Shown here piece by piece: positions 15,839 through 24,596 of a stretch of 64,000 bases of DNA. A program made the position numbers and the translations under genes. Source of the stretch: Rhodospirillaceae bacterium. GTDB lineage: Bacteria; Pseudomonadota; Alphaproteobacteria; UBA8366; Aestuariispiraceae. The DNA is taken from the NCBI GenBank assembly GCA_002709955.1, contig PAQY01000003.1, forward strand, positions 107,158 to 171,157, read 5' to 3'. The first letter of the stretch is position 1, and each line of letters begins with the position of its first letter. Under the pieces are notes generated by a model. That model was not told the origin of the DNA and did not search any database. It saw only the letters and a list, made by a program, of their open reading frames with translations.

Positions 15839-17752
15839 TTAATTGCGCGTGAATTTTTCCTGAACCAACGCGATGTTCTTGTGTGTGTCTCCTTCATTCT
15901 GCCAGGATCGGATATCGACATCGCCGCTGCGGAATTCTTCAAAAAACTCACGACCCTGCAGCTTGCCAAGGATTTCATTGAAGGTTGGCTGTGGCGTGTA
16001 CCAATCCTTGTTGCGTTGCTCCAGCCGCTCGATATCCTTTTCCAGATTGGACATCTGCTGTTCAATTATGCTTCGGTCTTCGGTCGACTGACGTGTGTAT
16101 TGCGGGCGACGGGGCGTGATCAGAATCAGGACAGAGCGTTCAAATTCGCGCTGTACCCGTTGGGAAAATAAAAGGTTCAACCCCGGAACGTCCATCAATC
16201 CAGGGACACCATCTGCGGATTTAGACGTTTCACGTTCACTCAGCCCGCCCAGGATCAATGTCTCATCAAATTTCATTGTGACGGTGGAATTCACATTGGT
16301 TTTGGTGGTGTCCAGGCGAAACTCGAACACGACCGAATTAGACGGATCGGTCAGAAAGGTCCGTTCCGCAACGACATGCAGGCGCAACATATTGTCCGGC
16401 AGGATTTCAGGTGTCACGGCAAGCTTCACCCCGACCTCCTTTTGCACCGAAACACTGTCCCCATTGCCGCCAGAGACGGCAGCGGCGAGAATTTCCGTAC
16501 CGGAGAAGAATTCCGATGTCTGACCGGATTGCGCGACCAGGCTGGGCTTGGCCAATACTTGGTTATTGGAATCAGCAGAATTGGCGATGTTAAGCGAATA
16601 GGTAACGGCGGGAATCGAAATCATCCGTGTAATGGTTTGGCTGCTCTGTTCCAGGCCTGTGCCCAGGTAATCTTTTGTCCGGGTGCTGGAATATCCCAAT
16701 CCTGTTGTCCCGGTCAGGGGATCACCAAATTGTAATTGCAGCCCGTTCAGAAGATTGATGCCGCGTGAATCGCGAACATCCTCCTGCGTCCCAATCAAAA
16801 CAACGTCGACAACGACCATTTCGGAATCGGTAAAGCTGGTATCTGTTGAGGTCCCAAGCGATGGCGTTATAACGGGCTCAATGGACTGTGTCGCACCCCC
16901 AAAAGCGTCGGGTGTTTCGCTGTAGGAATCCGTGGAGTCGTATGGCTGGGCATCTGAGAACTGCGCCAGCATGACCTTTGCATCCGTATCGTAAAATGTT
17001 TGCCAACCATGAACGCGCCGCTGCAGGGTCTTTGCATGTGCCTCATCCGCAATCGAATCCTGATAGGCCTTCAGATAGTGCGCGGCACCGGTGCGGTCAT
17101 TCATCGCGGCCAAGGACAGGCTGCGTGCCTTCAGAACATCCGGATTTAACCGGGCCTGCGGATCAATATCCATCAAATGCTTCAGGGCGGCTTCCGCGGT
17201 TTTTGGATCCCGGGCATAATACGACGCAGTAGCCAGGTTATAGAGGACTGTCGGATCGTCGCCGTTATGCACTGCCACGGCTGCAAAATACCCCTGCGCC
17301 AACCCAAACCGGCGCTGATCCATATATAACAGGCCCAGTTGATATTGTGCCCCCAGATTGCCCGGATCGAATTTAAGCGTCTGTTGATACCCCTGCTCCG
17401 CCAGGGAGAATTTCGCTGCATCCCCCGCAGTTCCCATAAGATGATAGGTCAAGCCATTGAGGAACTGTATGTCTGGATTTGTTATATCCATTTTCAGGGC
17501 CAGATTGATAAGCCGTGATGCATCGTCCAGCCTGTTCTCCCGCAAGGCCTGACTGCTTTCCTGTACCAGTCGATCCGTGTCGCTGGGCTGGTACAGGGAT
17601 GCCTCTATGACAGACGATTTGGCCGCGCTGGTTTTTGGCTGATATCCCTTGTCAGCATCCAGTGTTTGGCAACCGGCCGCGACACCTAAGATCGCTCCGA
17701 AAACAACCCCCTTGCCCAATACACACAGATCATTCCTGCGGCCGCTTTTCAT
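15839..17752 (-). CDS. TPR and secretin domain lipoprotein
   Basis: A 637-residue predicted lipoprotein: lipobox LGVAAGC with the acylated Cys at about residue 28. Residues about 60-260 form TPR-like helices (LDDASRLINLALKMD, NLGAQYQLGLLYMDQRRFG, PTVLYNLATASYYARDP). Residues about 290-550 match the secretin core of outer-membrane channels of type II/III secretion and Tad systems: VVDVVLIGTQEDVRDSRGIN, EVGVKLAVTPEIL, MKFDETLILGGLSERE, then GLMDVPGLNLLFSQR and ERSVLILITPRRP. A short coiled coil (MSNLEKDIERLEQRNKDW) ends it. Fusion of TPRs to a secretin in one lipoprotein, without other secretion genes nearby, is unusual. It probably forms an outer-membrane pore, perhaps for its operon partners. 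Confidence 0.85.
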   Translation of the reverse strand: MKSGRRNDLCVLGKGVVFGAILGVAAGCQTLDADKGYQPKTSAAKSSVIEASLYQPSDTDRLVQESSQALRENRLDDASRLINLALKMDITNPDIQFLNGLTYHLMGTAGDAAKFSLAEQGYQQTLKFDPGNLGAQYQLGLLYMDQRRFGLAQGYFAAVAVHNGDDPTVLYNLATASYYARDPKTAEAALKHLMDIDPQARLNPDVLKARSLSLAAMNDRTGAAHYLKAYQDSIADEAHAKTLQRRVHGWQTFYDTDAKVMLAQFSDAQPYDSTDSYSETPDAFGGATQSIEPVITPSLGTSTDTSFTDSEMVVVDVVLIGTQEDVRDSRGINLLNGLQLQFGDPLTGTTGLGYSSTRTKDYLGTGLEQSSQTITRMISIPAVTYSLNIANSADSNNQVLAKPSLVAQSGQTSEFFSGTEILAAAVSGGNGDSVSVQKEVGVKLAVTPEILPDNMLRLHVVAERTFLTDPSNSVVFEFRLDTTKTNVNSTVTMKFDETLILGGLSERETSKSADGVPGLMDVPGLNLLFSQRVQREFERSVLILITPRRPQYTRQSTEDRSIIEQQMSNLEKDIERLEQRNKDWYTPQPTFNEILGKLQGREFFEEFRSGDVDIRSWQNEGDTHKNIALVQEKFTRN

Positions 17753-17799
17753 CTGTTTTTTTTACCTTCTTAAATCAGATTTTACGATTAATCCGGCGG

Positions 17800-20055
17800 T
17801 CAGTTCGTTGCTGACCAGGGCCGCCAAACTTGACCAGCCGTATTATCGCAGCGCGCAAGGACGATGGGGGAGTCCTTGGCCAGAGGCCCGGAAACAGACA
17901 TACAGAATCTGCTCCGCAAGGATTGCACCATGCCTTCCCGTGTCAGTTGCCAATTCTTGGCATTTGACGGGGCCTGGCATTCGGTCACCAGAACCGGCAC
18001 CTGATCTGCCAACCTGGATCCATCGACAACGATGCAAAAGCGTTGCGCGAAGACCAGTGTACTGTTCTTGCTGTTGGGTTGGATCCACATCGTCCCCTTG
18101 TCATCACAATCCCGCAGAGCCAGACCCTGAGAGTGTTTGTGCAACTTGCTGACACACAGGCCAGGCGCGGCGGACAGCTCAAAGCGGATCGTATCAGCGG
18201 TCTGCTGGTTCATTTTAATGTAAGCCGTCGTCTGCGCTTTGGACGCGGTTGGCGGTTCTGCGGGCGCTGCGGCGGCGGTTTGCGTTGTGCCAAGCAAGGT
18301 GCCCCCCAGTATCGTGGGCATTGGCCTTGCCTCTGACCCATCGGTGTCCCCCTTAAGCATGGCAATCCGGGCTTTAAACCCTGCGCTGGGCTTGGTACTT
18401 CCACTGGTCAGCAGGCTCCAGTGATATCCAAGCTGCTCCTCACCATCTTTTTGTTGCAGGAAAACATTCAAATCGACCGGCAGATTGGAAAGCTCCACGG
18501 CCTGGTTGATCTTGCTTTCAGCCACATCGAGCTTGACGAATTTGTCCAGTTCCATGGCAGTGGTTATGGCAACAGCAATAGCGACACTGACCGGCCCCGA
18601 TGCAGCTGCGAATACTTTTGAAATCGCATTGCCGCCAGTGGCAATATAGGTGCCAACCGCTGCGCCCGCCGCTTTCTCAGCGATTTGCACGCTATAGGGT
18701 GCGACAAAAGCAAACTTGCCGGCCAGGAAACCTGACAAATAGGCACCGGTCAGCATACCAACCCCCGACGCGCCAGAAATGCTGGCATTTACGATTCCCG
18801 CAAAATCCGGGGGTGTGATGACACCGCCATACAGGGCGACCAGATTGCCCTTCCCCCGTTCCGCAAGCACGGCAGCAGTCGCCGCCTTCCAGGTTTCGTG
18901 CGCCTGCTTGGATTGGTAGGCGATGAACTGGCGGTTCCACTGAATGTATTGTTCCAGCGTCGCGATGAAATTCTTCTCTGCATCCGTGCGCTGGGCGACC
19001 GGCTTTTTCACAGCAAGGGCCGTCTGCTCCAGAATCACTGCATGCAATGGCGCGCTATTCCAGGGCTCTTCATCAATCAGTTTCCAAACAGCCTGGGATA
19101 CCATATCCACATCCTGTTTGGTTTTTTGGGCCGCCTGCAGAATCGCTGCATCAATTTCCGTGCGGCTGACGATCAATTGAGCTGCCATTTCCTCCGCACT
19201 GCTGCCAAGACCGAACAAGCCTGGCATATCCCGGTTCGGCGTTGCCCAGACAAAGGATTTATATTCGCAGGCCTTTGCGGTCTTCACACCGCTGACCGAG
19301 CGACGGGAATTGTCAGGGCAGGTCCAACATGTGCCGCCATCGACGAAATCAAATATCTGACCGGGCTCACAGGTCAGGGCCGCTTCCTTGATGGCAGGCT
19401 GGAAATCCAGGACTTTGATACAGGCGCTGTTGCTTGTGACCGAATTGCCGGTACGTTTGAATCCTTCCGGGCAGGACCAGCATTCACCGCCATTGCGCGG
19501 ATCTGTAAAGGAACTGTCCACGGGACAGGCGCGCCCTTCAAAAACCGCCGTGCGTGCCTTTTTGCCAATCATGCCACAGGCATTATGGGCATCAACAGAT
19601 GCCGCGGTGCGGCCATAACCAGACGGACAGGACCAGCATTCGCCCCCATTACGACCATCCATAAAGGCCCCAACGGGGCATTCCTTCTTGCCGTCAAAAT
19701 TTGCTGAACTGCGGATTGCGCCGCCAACGGGCTTATCACAGGCCTTGTCACTGTCGACACTGCGCGCATTGCGATTGTAGCCATCGGGACAAGTGAAACA
19801 CGACCAAGTGCCAAGATCGAAGAAAGAGCCTTTCGGGCAAGTCCCCAACGCCTTGCTGACTTTCTCTGCGCGGGTAAAGCCACAGGCTGGCTGCAACCGT
19901 CCGCTTGCATCAATACCCCCGCATTCGGACTGACCTTTTAGTAACTTCCAATTCGAATTGGCTTGCGCTGTGCCCGACAATGGGCCGACAGCAGCAATGA
20001 ATAGCAAGACCAATCCGACATAAGTCAGATCCCGCAGTTTCACGAACGATCGCAT
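17800..20055 (-). CDS. Exported Cys-rich repeat protein with hydrophobic core and ricin-B lectin domain
   Basis: A 751-residue secreted protein; the ATG at 20055 is chosen because AAGGGG lies seven bases upstream. After a signal peptide (about 1-32) come four Cys-rich units at about 73-106, 126-160, 177-212 and 229-263, each with four Cys in the pattern C-P-x(6-9)-D...C-W-x-C-P...R-x(9)-AC. Residues about 285-400 look helical, 405-502 are a long Gly/Ala-rich hydrophobic stretch, and about 630-751 is a ricin-B beta-trefoil with three W-ended subdomains (GTMWIQPN, KNWQLTREG, GQVWRPWS). Lectin plus hydrophobic core resembles pore-forming or cell-binding toxins, but no close family is recognised. 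First gene of the operon with the secretin lipoprotein and the tectonin protein. Confidence 0.75.
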   Translation of the reverse strand: MRSFVKLRDLTYVGLVLLFIAAVGPLSGTAQANSNWKLLKGQSECGGIDASGRLQPACGFTRAEKVSKALGTCPKGSFFDLGTWSCFTCPDGYNRNARSVDSDKACDKPVGGAIRSSANFDGKKECPVGAFMDGRNGGECWSCPSGYGRTAASVDAHNACGMIGKKARTAVFEGRACPVDSSFTDPRNGGECWSCPEGFKRTGNSVTSNSACIKVLDFQPAIKEAALTCEPGQIFDFVDGGTCWTCPDNSRRSVSGVKTAKACEYKSFVWATPNRDMPGLFGLGSSAEEMAAQLIVSRTEIDAAILQAAQKTKQDVDMVSQAVWKLIDEEPWNSAPLHAVILEQTALAVKKPVAQRTDAEKNFIATLEQYIQWNRQFIAYQSKQAHETWKAATAAVLAERGKGNLVALYGGVITPPDFAGIVNASISGASGVGMLTGAYLSGFLAGKFAFVAPYSVQIAEKAAGAAVGTYIATGGNAISKVFAAASGPVSVAIAVAITTAMELDKFVKLDVAESKINQAVELSNLPVDLNVFLQQKDGEEQLGYHWSLLTSGSTKPSAGFKARIAMLKGDTDGSEARPMPTILGGTLLGTTQTAAAAPAEPPTASKAQTTAYIKMNQQTADTIRFELSAAPGLCVSKLHKHSQGLALRDCDDKGTMWIQPNSKNSTLVFAQRFCIVVDGSRLADQVPVLVTECQAPSNAKNWQLTREGMVQSLRSRFCMSVSGPLAKDSPIVLARCDNTAGQVWRPWSATN

Positions 20056-20159
20056 TTGCATTCCCCTTGGCCAGCACAATGCCACTGGCTAGATTTTGAG
20101 CCCCATCGTTGTTTAGGGGAGCAATGTCTATTGAGGCAATGCTGAGGGCGGAGACCTGT

Positions 20160-20205
20160 GCAGAATTCTGCGCTTTGGTGACAAAGCCTGCGCTTTAGCG
20201 ATTTT
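20160..20205. repeat. Cluster of three short inverted repeats before the lectin operon
   Basis: Three dyads follow each other: GCAGAATTCTGC (20160-20171), GCTTTG-GTGA-CAAAGC (20172-20187) and CGCTTTAGCG (20191-20200), the last followed by ATTTTT on the plus strand. TGCGCTTT occurs twice, 20 bases apart. The block lies between the AraC gene end and the lectin operon start, about 105-150 bases before that start. It could be an operator or a terminator; neither can be decided from sequence. Confidence 0.4.
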
Positions 20206-20236
20206 TATGCGATCAGAAGGGCGCTTACGCCTCATT

Positions 20237-21220
20237 TCAATCGTGCATGCGCCGTGTCCGGGAGGGAAGGACACCAAACTGCTTTTGATACGCCTTTGAA
20301 AAGGCCCCCATATGCGAAAAACCCCTTTTCAGGGCGATCTCACGGATGCTGGCACTCTCCCCTGCGGCGCGCAGGTCGTCATGGGCCAAATTTAGACGAA
20401 CATGCCGGACATAAGCCATTGGTGACATGCCAAAACTGCTGTTAAACGCAATTTGAAGCGTCCGATAGCCACAGCCCGCCTGATTGGCCAGCATCTCTAA
20501 TGTAATAACACGATCTGCATTGGCATGGATAAAGTCCCGGGCGCGCTTAACATGATAGGGAATGATCTCATTGCTGGTCGGTTGCCGCTGTAACAGGTCC
20601 GAATAGGAGTTTGGCAAAAGAGAAAGCACCTGAGTCAGAAACATATCCCGCATCCCTGCGGTTACCATGGGATTATTCACAGCAAGCAAGGGACCATCCA
20701 GGGCGTCCGCTATATAATGCGCCGTCGTTCGAAGATGGATGCCACCAGGCGTGCTGAGATCCAGTTTTGCCGCGAAATCGGGGGCGCGTAAATTCGCACG
20801 ATCTCCCAACAGCGTTCGTGCGTGTCGACTCAGGATATCATTGGAAATCGAATAAACGAAGCTGGAGAAACAGTCCTGCAGCGCCGACAAAGGTGCGCGG
20901 GCATCACGGACCAACCCCTGGGTCAACGATACATCAAAATCTTCACCGCGATGCCGAACCGCAGCCGCACCACCAGTCAATATGAACAGCATCAGCGCAT
21001 CTTCGTCGCGCTCATAGACATGGACGCGTGTTGAAACATCGCCATAGTTGATATGAAACAATTTGATATCGGCAAGCGGTGCCATTTTTAGCGATGCGTC
21101 AACATCGCAGCCCAGGCCGACGACATCAATTTCATCGGTACTTGTCAGATCAGCCAGCAGGCTCCGCATTTCATGCAGGTCTTTAGACGCCAAAATTTGA
21201 TGATTACTTAGGTACGCCAC
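20237..21220 (-). CDS. AraC family transcriptional regulator
   Basis: A 327-residue regulator starting at a GTG with AGGA about ten bases upstream. Residues about 1-200 form an AraC-binding-like (cupin-type) sensor domain. Residues about 225-325 hold the double helix-turn-helix, with LEMLANQAGCGYRTLQIAF in the first motif and IREIALKRGFSHMGAFSKAYQKQFG in the second. It resembles regulators of aromatic catabolism such as EutR/FeaR-type AraC proteins. It lies between the lectin operon and the TRAP genes, all on the same strand, so its target is open. Three 35-bp dyad repeats lie 130-220 bases upstream of its start and may be its binding sites. Confidence 0.9.
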   Translation of the reverse strand: MAYLSNHQILASKDLHEMRSLLADLTSTDEIDVVGLGCDVDASLKMAPLADIKLFHINYGDVSTRVHVYERDEDALMLFILTGGAAAVRHRGEDFDVSLTQGLVRDARAPLSALQDCFSSFVYSISNDILSRHARTLLGDRANLRAPDFAAKLDLSTPGGIHLRTTAHYIADALDGPLLAVNNPMVTAGMRDMFLTQVLSLLPNSYSDLLQRQPTSNEIIPYHVKRARDFIHANADRVITLEMLANQAGCGYRTLQIAFNSSFGMSPMAYVRHVRLNLAHDDLRAAGESASIREIALKRGFSHMGAFSKAYQKQFGVLPSRTRRMHD

Positions 21221-21350
21221 CGTATTGTAATCCTATCAAAAGCGCCTCCCCGCTTCGACAGTATAGCCCAGTCTTGGAAATTGTACCCCCTCTAATTTAC
21301 TGACCCATCATGCTGCTGCATAACTGGCACTGTCAGAAAAAATGGAAAGA

Positions 21351-21455
21351 GCATCATGCGCTCGCATGAGTTCAAACAGATACAAGCATCATGCGCTCGC
21401 ATGAGCTCAAGCATACACAAGCATCATGCGCTTGCATGATTTCATGCAAGAGTCC
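21351..21455. repeat. Three 35-bp tandem repeats with internal dyad
   Basis: Three copies start at 21351, 21386 and 21421, an exact 35-base period. The first 20 bases of each are nearly identical (GCATCATGCGCTCGCATGAG; the third copy has two changes), while the following 15 diverge, most strongly in the third. Within each copy CATGCG-CT-CGCATG is an inverted repeat (the third reads CATGCGCTTGCATG). Such phased dyads look like regulator-binding sites. They sit between the dctM stop and the AraC gene start. Confidence 0.85.
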
Positions 21456-21495
21456 GTTTCACTGCCCTTACTTTGGGGATTCCCCCTGACGGTCG

Positions 21496-22812
21496 CTACT
21501 TTTGTATCAGGGAGGGCAGATAGGTTGCCAGTTCCGGGACCATGATGATGATCGCAAGCAAGATCAGTTCGGCGATCACGAACGGTGTTACGGCCTTATA
21601 GATCATCATTGTCGTCGTGCCGGGGGGAGAAACGCCCTTCATCGCAAACAGAAGCAGTCCGAAGGGAGGCGTCATGCCGCTGATCTCGATCGCGAACAGG
21701 ACCAGAATCCCAAGCCAGATGACATCAATCCCCATGCTTTGGGCCAGGGGCATATAGAATGGAATTGTCAGCAGGATCATGCTGAGCGAGTCCATGATCA
21801 TTCCCAACAACAGCAGAATAACCAACATGCCGATAATCACTGTCATGGGATGTGGGTCCAAAGCGCTGACCATTGCGACCAGCTGCTGGGTTGCCCCAGA
21901 AAATGCCAGAACTTGAGAGAATGTGCTGGATCCAGCGATGATCAGCAGCATCATCCCCCCGATGATGGCAGATCCCAACAAGGACTTGCGAATCATTGCA
22001 ATAGAAAATCGCTTATAGGCGATGCTGAACAAGACCGCGCCCGTCGCACCCAGGGCGGCGGATTCTGTAGGTGTTGCGATCCCCCCCAGAATGCTGCCCA
22101 CAACGATCACGAACAGAAACATCAGTGGGATTACATAGGTGAAGAACGCGCCCCATCGTTGCCAGAAGCTCATAGGCGGCAATTCATATACAGGGGCTAG
22201 TTTCGGGTTTAACAAGCACCGCACCAGAACGATCGACGCATGCGTCAGACCAATCATGATGCCAGGAATAATGCCACCAATTAGAATATAGCTGATCGGG
22301 ATCTGCGATACAGTGCCCAACAGGATCGCCATATTCGACGGCGGAATCAGCATTGCCACCCCACCCACGGCCATGATTGGCCCCATAGATATGCTGGGAT
22401 GGTACCCCCGCCGCGTCATTTCAGGAATCAATGTGCTGCCCAGCATCGCTGTATTCGCCATGCTGGAGCCGGACAAGGCGGAGAAAACGACGCCACCGCC
22501 AACGGCTGCAAGGCTTAAGCGTCCTGGTACCTTGGTAAACAAGCGTTCAATCGCATCAATACATTTTACCGCCAGCCCTGAATGAAACAGGACTTCCCCC
22601 ATCACGATAAACATCAGCAATGGTGCCAATGTAAAATTGACCACGGCTTCCACGGCGTTGCGTGTGACCTGAACCAGCCCAATCTCGCCGCCCAGAAAAA
22701 TCATCGCGCCAAGGATGTTTGAGCCAAAGAAGGCAAAGGCAACCGGTACCCCCATCCCCATCAAGAGAATGATCGTTCCGATCAAGATAACCATTACCAG
22801 ATACCATTCCAC
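21496..22812 (-). CDS. dctM: TRAP transporter large permease DctM
   Basis: A 438-residue inner-membrane protein of the DctM family, with about 12 hydrophobic helices and the family segments ALSGSSMANTAMLGSTLIPEM, GGVAMLIPPSNMAILLG and ISGMTPPFGLLLFAMKGV. It is the sodium-coupled translocation subunit of a tripartite TRAP transporter with the DctQ and DctP genes just upstream in the same operon (order P-Q-M). It imports an organic acid for the surrounding catabolic cluster. Transcription should start before dctP, where a TetR-type palindrome is found. Confidence 0.95.
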   Translation of the reverse strand: MEWYLVMVILIGTIILLMGMGVPVAFAFFGSNILGAMIFLGGEIGLVQVTRNAVEAVVNFTLAPLLMFIVMGEVLFHSGLAVKCIDAIERLFTKVPGRLSLAAVGGGVVFSALSGSSMANTAMLGSTLIPEMTRRGYHPSISMGPIMAVGGVAMLIPPSNMAILLGTVSQIPISYILIGGIIPGIMIGLTHASIVLVRCLLNPKLAPVYELPPMSFWQRWGAFFTYVIPLMFLFVIVVGSILGGIATPTESAALGATGAVLFSIAYKRFSIAMIRKSLLGSAIIGGMMLLIIAGSSTFSQVLAFSGATQQLVAMVSALDPHPMTVIIGMLVILLLLGMIMDSLSMILLTIPFYMPLAQSMGIDVIWLGILVLFAIEISGMTPPFGLLLFAMKGVSPPGTTTMMIYKAVTPFVIAELILLAIIIMVPELATYLPSLIQK

Positions 22813-22845
22813 AGCGCGGACCCCTTTTGCCCAAACTAAGACAGA

Positions 22846-23355
22846 TTAAAATGCGTCACTTCTGGTCACACCCGTAGAAAGGTCTTCTATCGACTTCAGA
22901 TACGCGCGTCGAACACCTTCAACAGCAAGTGTGAAAAACATGAAAGAAACCGCCGCGAAGGGCAGCCATTCCGGTATAAGAACATAGCGGAAGATCATCG
23001 ACCCCTGTTCAAAGGCCTGAACTGTGGCACGCAAGGCGTAAAACGCCAGAACACTGGAAATCATCGTTAAAAGAATTCCCGAGAACACGCGCATCGCCTT
23101 TGCGACCGGCGGTGGGACCACCATCAGGACCAGATCGACTTCCACATGGCGCGACAGGCGCATGATATAGGCGGCCATAAAGGATGTGACGGCCAGAATG
23201 CCATATTCGACATAATCAAAAACCCAGGGAATACCCCCATGTCCCGAAAACCGCATCGCGACATCTGTGGTAACACCCAAAATCATGAAAGCTATGATAA
23301 GGGCGGAAGCGCCAGCAAGGCTATCCAAGAACCGATCCCAAAGGGCCCAAAACAT
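22846..23355 (-). CDS. dctQ: TRAP transporter small permease DctQ
   Basis: A 169-residue membrane protein with four predicted helices, the usual size for DctQ. It stabilises the DctM channel and docks the binding protein. The conserved-looking R-x-x-RHVEVDL-type segment is present (MRLSRHVEVDLVLM), as in most DctQ proteins. Its stop is 33 bases before the dctM start, and dctP ends about 130 bases upstream. Confidence 0.92.
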   Translation of the reverse strand: MFWALWDRFLDSLAGASALIIAFMILGVTTDVAMRFSGHGGIPWVFDYVEYGILAVTSFMAAYIMRLSRHVEVDLVLMVVPPPVAKAMRVFSGILLTMISSVLAFYALRATVQAFEQGSMIFRYVLIPEWLPFAAVSFMFFTLAVEGVRRAYLKSIEDLSTGVTRSDAF

Positions 23356-23487
23356 GACGCCGCCTCATCCGTAAAATGTTAGAAAATATGGATTATTATC
23401 AACTGATGGCCAACTTATCCAAAGCCAGCACACAATTAATCCCCGGCCACCCTTTACAGGGTGACCAGGAACCAATCGATATCAGTC

Positions 23488-24465
23488 TTACTCGCCCAGC
23501 AAAATTGGTTTCAGCTTCGCGCTGAACTCCGGTGCCCGCGCTTCGATCTCAGCCCAGGTCGAATTGTATGCCATATCCAGGAACTTTTTGGTTTCTGCAT
23601 CAGACAGTTCAATGACCTCGAACCCATTTTCTTTCACGGCTTTGTCGATGGCGGCATCTTCTGCAGCCTTCATCGCTGCTGTCGGTTCACCTTCAACATA
23701 GACACCGGATTCATCCAACGCTGCCTTCTGCGCATCTGACAGGCTGTTGTACTTTTCCAGGTTCATGAAAATCGCGATGTTCGGCGTATAAAAGCCTGGA
23801 CCAAGGCGATATTTGGCAACTTCAATCCAGCTGGACGTAAACAGTTCTGAATTGATGTTGGCATATCCATTGGCAACGCCACGCTCCAACGCGGTGTAGA
23901 TTTCACCCCGTTTGATCTGCAAAGGCTGGGCTTCCAGCGCTTCAAAGAATGCCTTTACGGTATTGGTGGTACGCAGGCGCAACCCTTTGAACTCTTCCAA
24001 CGTGCGGGCTGGCTTGTTGGAGAAAATATAGAAGGGAATATCACCGGCATAAAGGCCGACCATTTTGATATTCATTGGAGCCAGCAGTTCATTGGTGGCT
24101 TCAAAAGCCCCTTTGGCGCGCATTTCTTGTGTCGTGATACGCGGTGCGCTGAGACCACCCAAGCCGGGCAGAAGATTCTCAAAATAGCTGGGCGGTGCCG
24201 CAACGATATCCACCAGACCATCAGCCAAAGCACGGGCCTGCTGGTTGGATGGAACCGCTTCCGGGCCCACAACACTTTCCACCTGAACCTCACCACCTTC
24301 ATTTAAATGATTAACAAAGGCGTCAAACGTGGTTCGAAACGGTGACGATGAATTGCCGGTATAGATAGCGGCCTTCAATTTAACTGGCTCAGCACTTGCT
24401 CCTGAAATGCTGCCCATAACAAAGGCTGACATGGCCAGCCCAGTGACGATCTTCGATATTCTCAT
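23488..24465 (-). CDS. dctP: TRAP transporter solute-binding protein DctP
   Basis: A 325-residue periplasmic DctP-type binding protein; a longer frame begins at 24492, but the ATG at 24465 has AGGAG seven bases upstream. It has a signal peptide (about 1-25, ending GASA). The typical segment LEEFKGLRLRTTNTVKAF is present; its basic residue (RLRTTN) usually binds the ligand carboxylate. Ligands in the family are mostly carboxylic acids. First gene of the dctPQM operon; an 18-bp palindrome shared with two other promoters covers 24492-24509, just before the start. Confidence 0.94.
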   Translation of the reverse strand: MRISKIVTGLAMSAFVMGSISGASAEPVKLKAAIYTGNSSSPFRTTFDAFVNHLNEGGEVQVESVVGPEAVPSNQQARALADGLVDIVAAPPSYFENLLPGLGGLSAPRITTQEMRAKGAFEATNELLAPMNIKMVGLYAGDIPFYIFSNKPARTLEEFKGLRLRTTNTVKAFFEALEAQPLQIKRGEIYTALERGVANGYANINSELFTSSWIEVAKYRLGPGFYTPNIAIFMNLEKYNSLSDAQKAALDESGVYVEGEPTAAMKAAEDAAIDKAVKENGFEVIELSDAETKKFLDMAYNSTWAEIEARAPEFSAKLKPILLGE

Positions 24466-24491
24466 CCCATCTCTCCTGTTTAGTTTTATCA

Positions 24492-24509
24492 TAACTAACT
24501 ATTTAGTTA
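24492..24509. promoter_or_regulatory. Putative TetR operator, site A (dctP / decarboxylase-like gene)
   Basis: TAACTAACTATTTAGTTA lies in the divergent promoter between dctP and the decarboxylase-like gene, 27 bases before the dctP ATG. It consists of arms TAACTAAC and TTTAGTTA around TA. The same palindrome occurs at 27330-27347 and 36764-36781, each time between divergent genes of this cluster. Binding by the TetR protein encoded at 37002 is inferred. Confidence 0.7.
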
Positions 24510-24596
24510 AAAGCCTTGTCGAACCGCTGTCAAGATGTTCATCTAAACAAATTGAAGGTCTGTGACCGGTTGATGTCGAAATAGGGAGTTTCAGGA

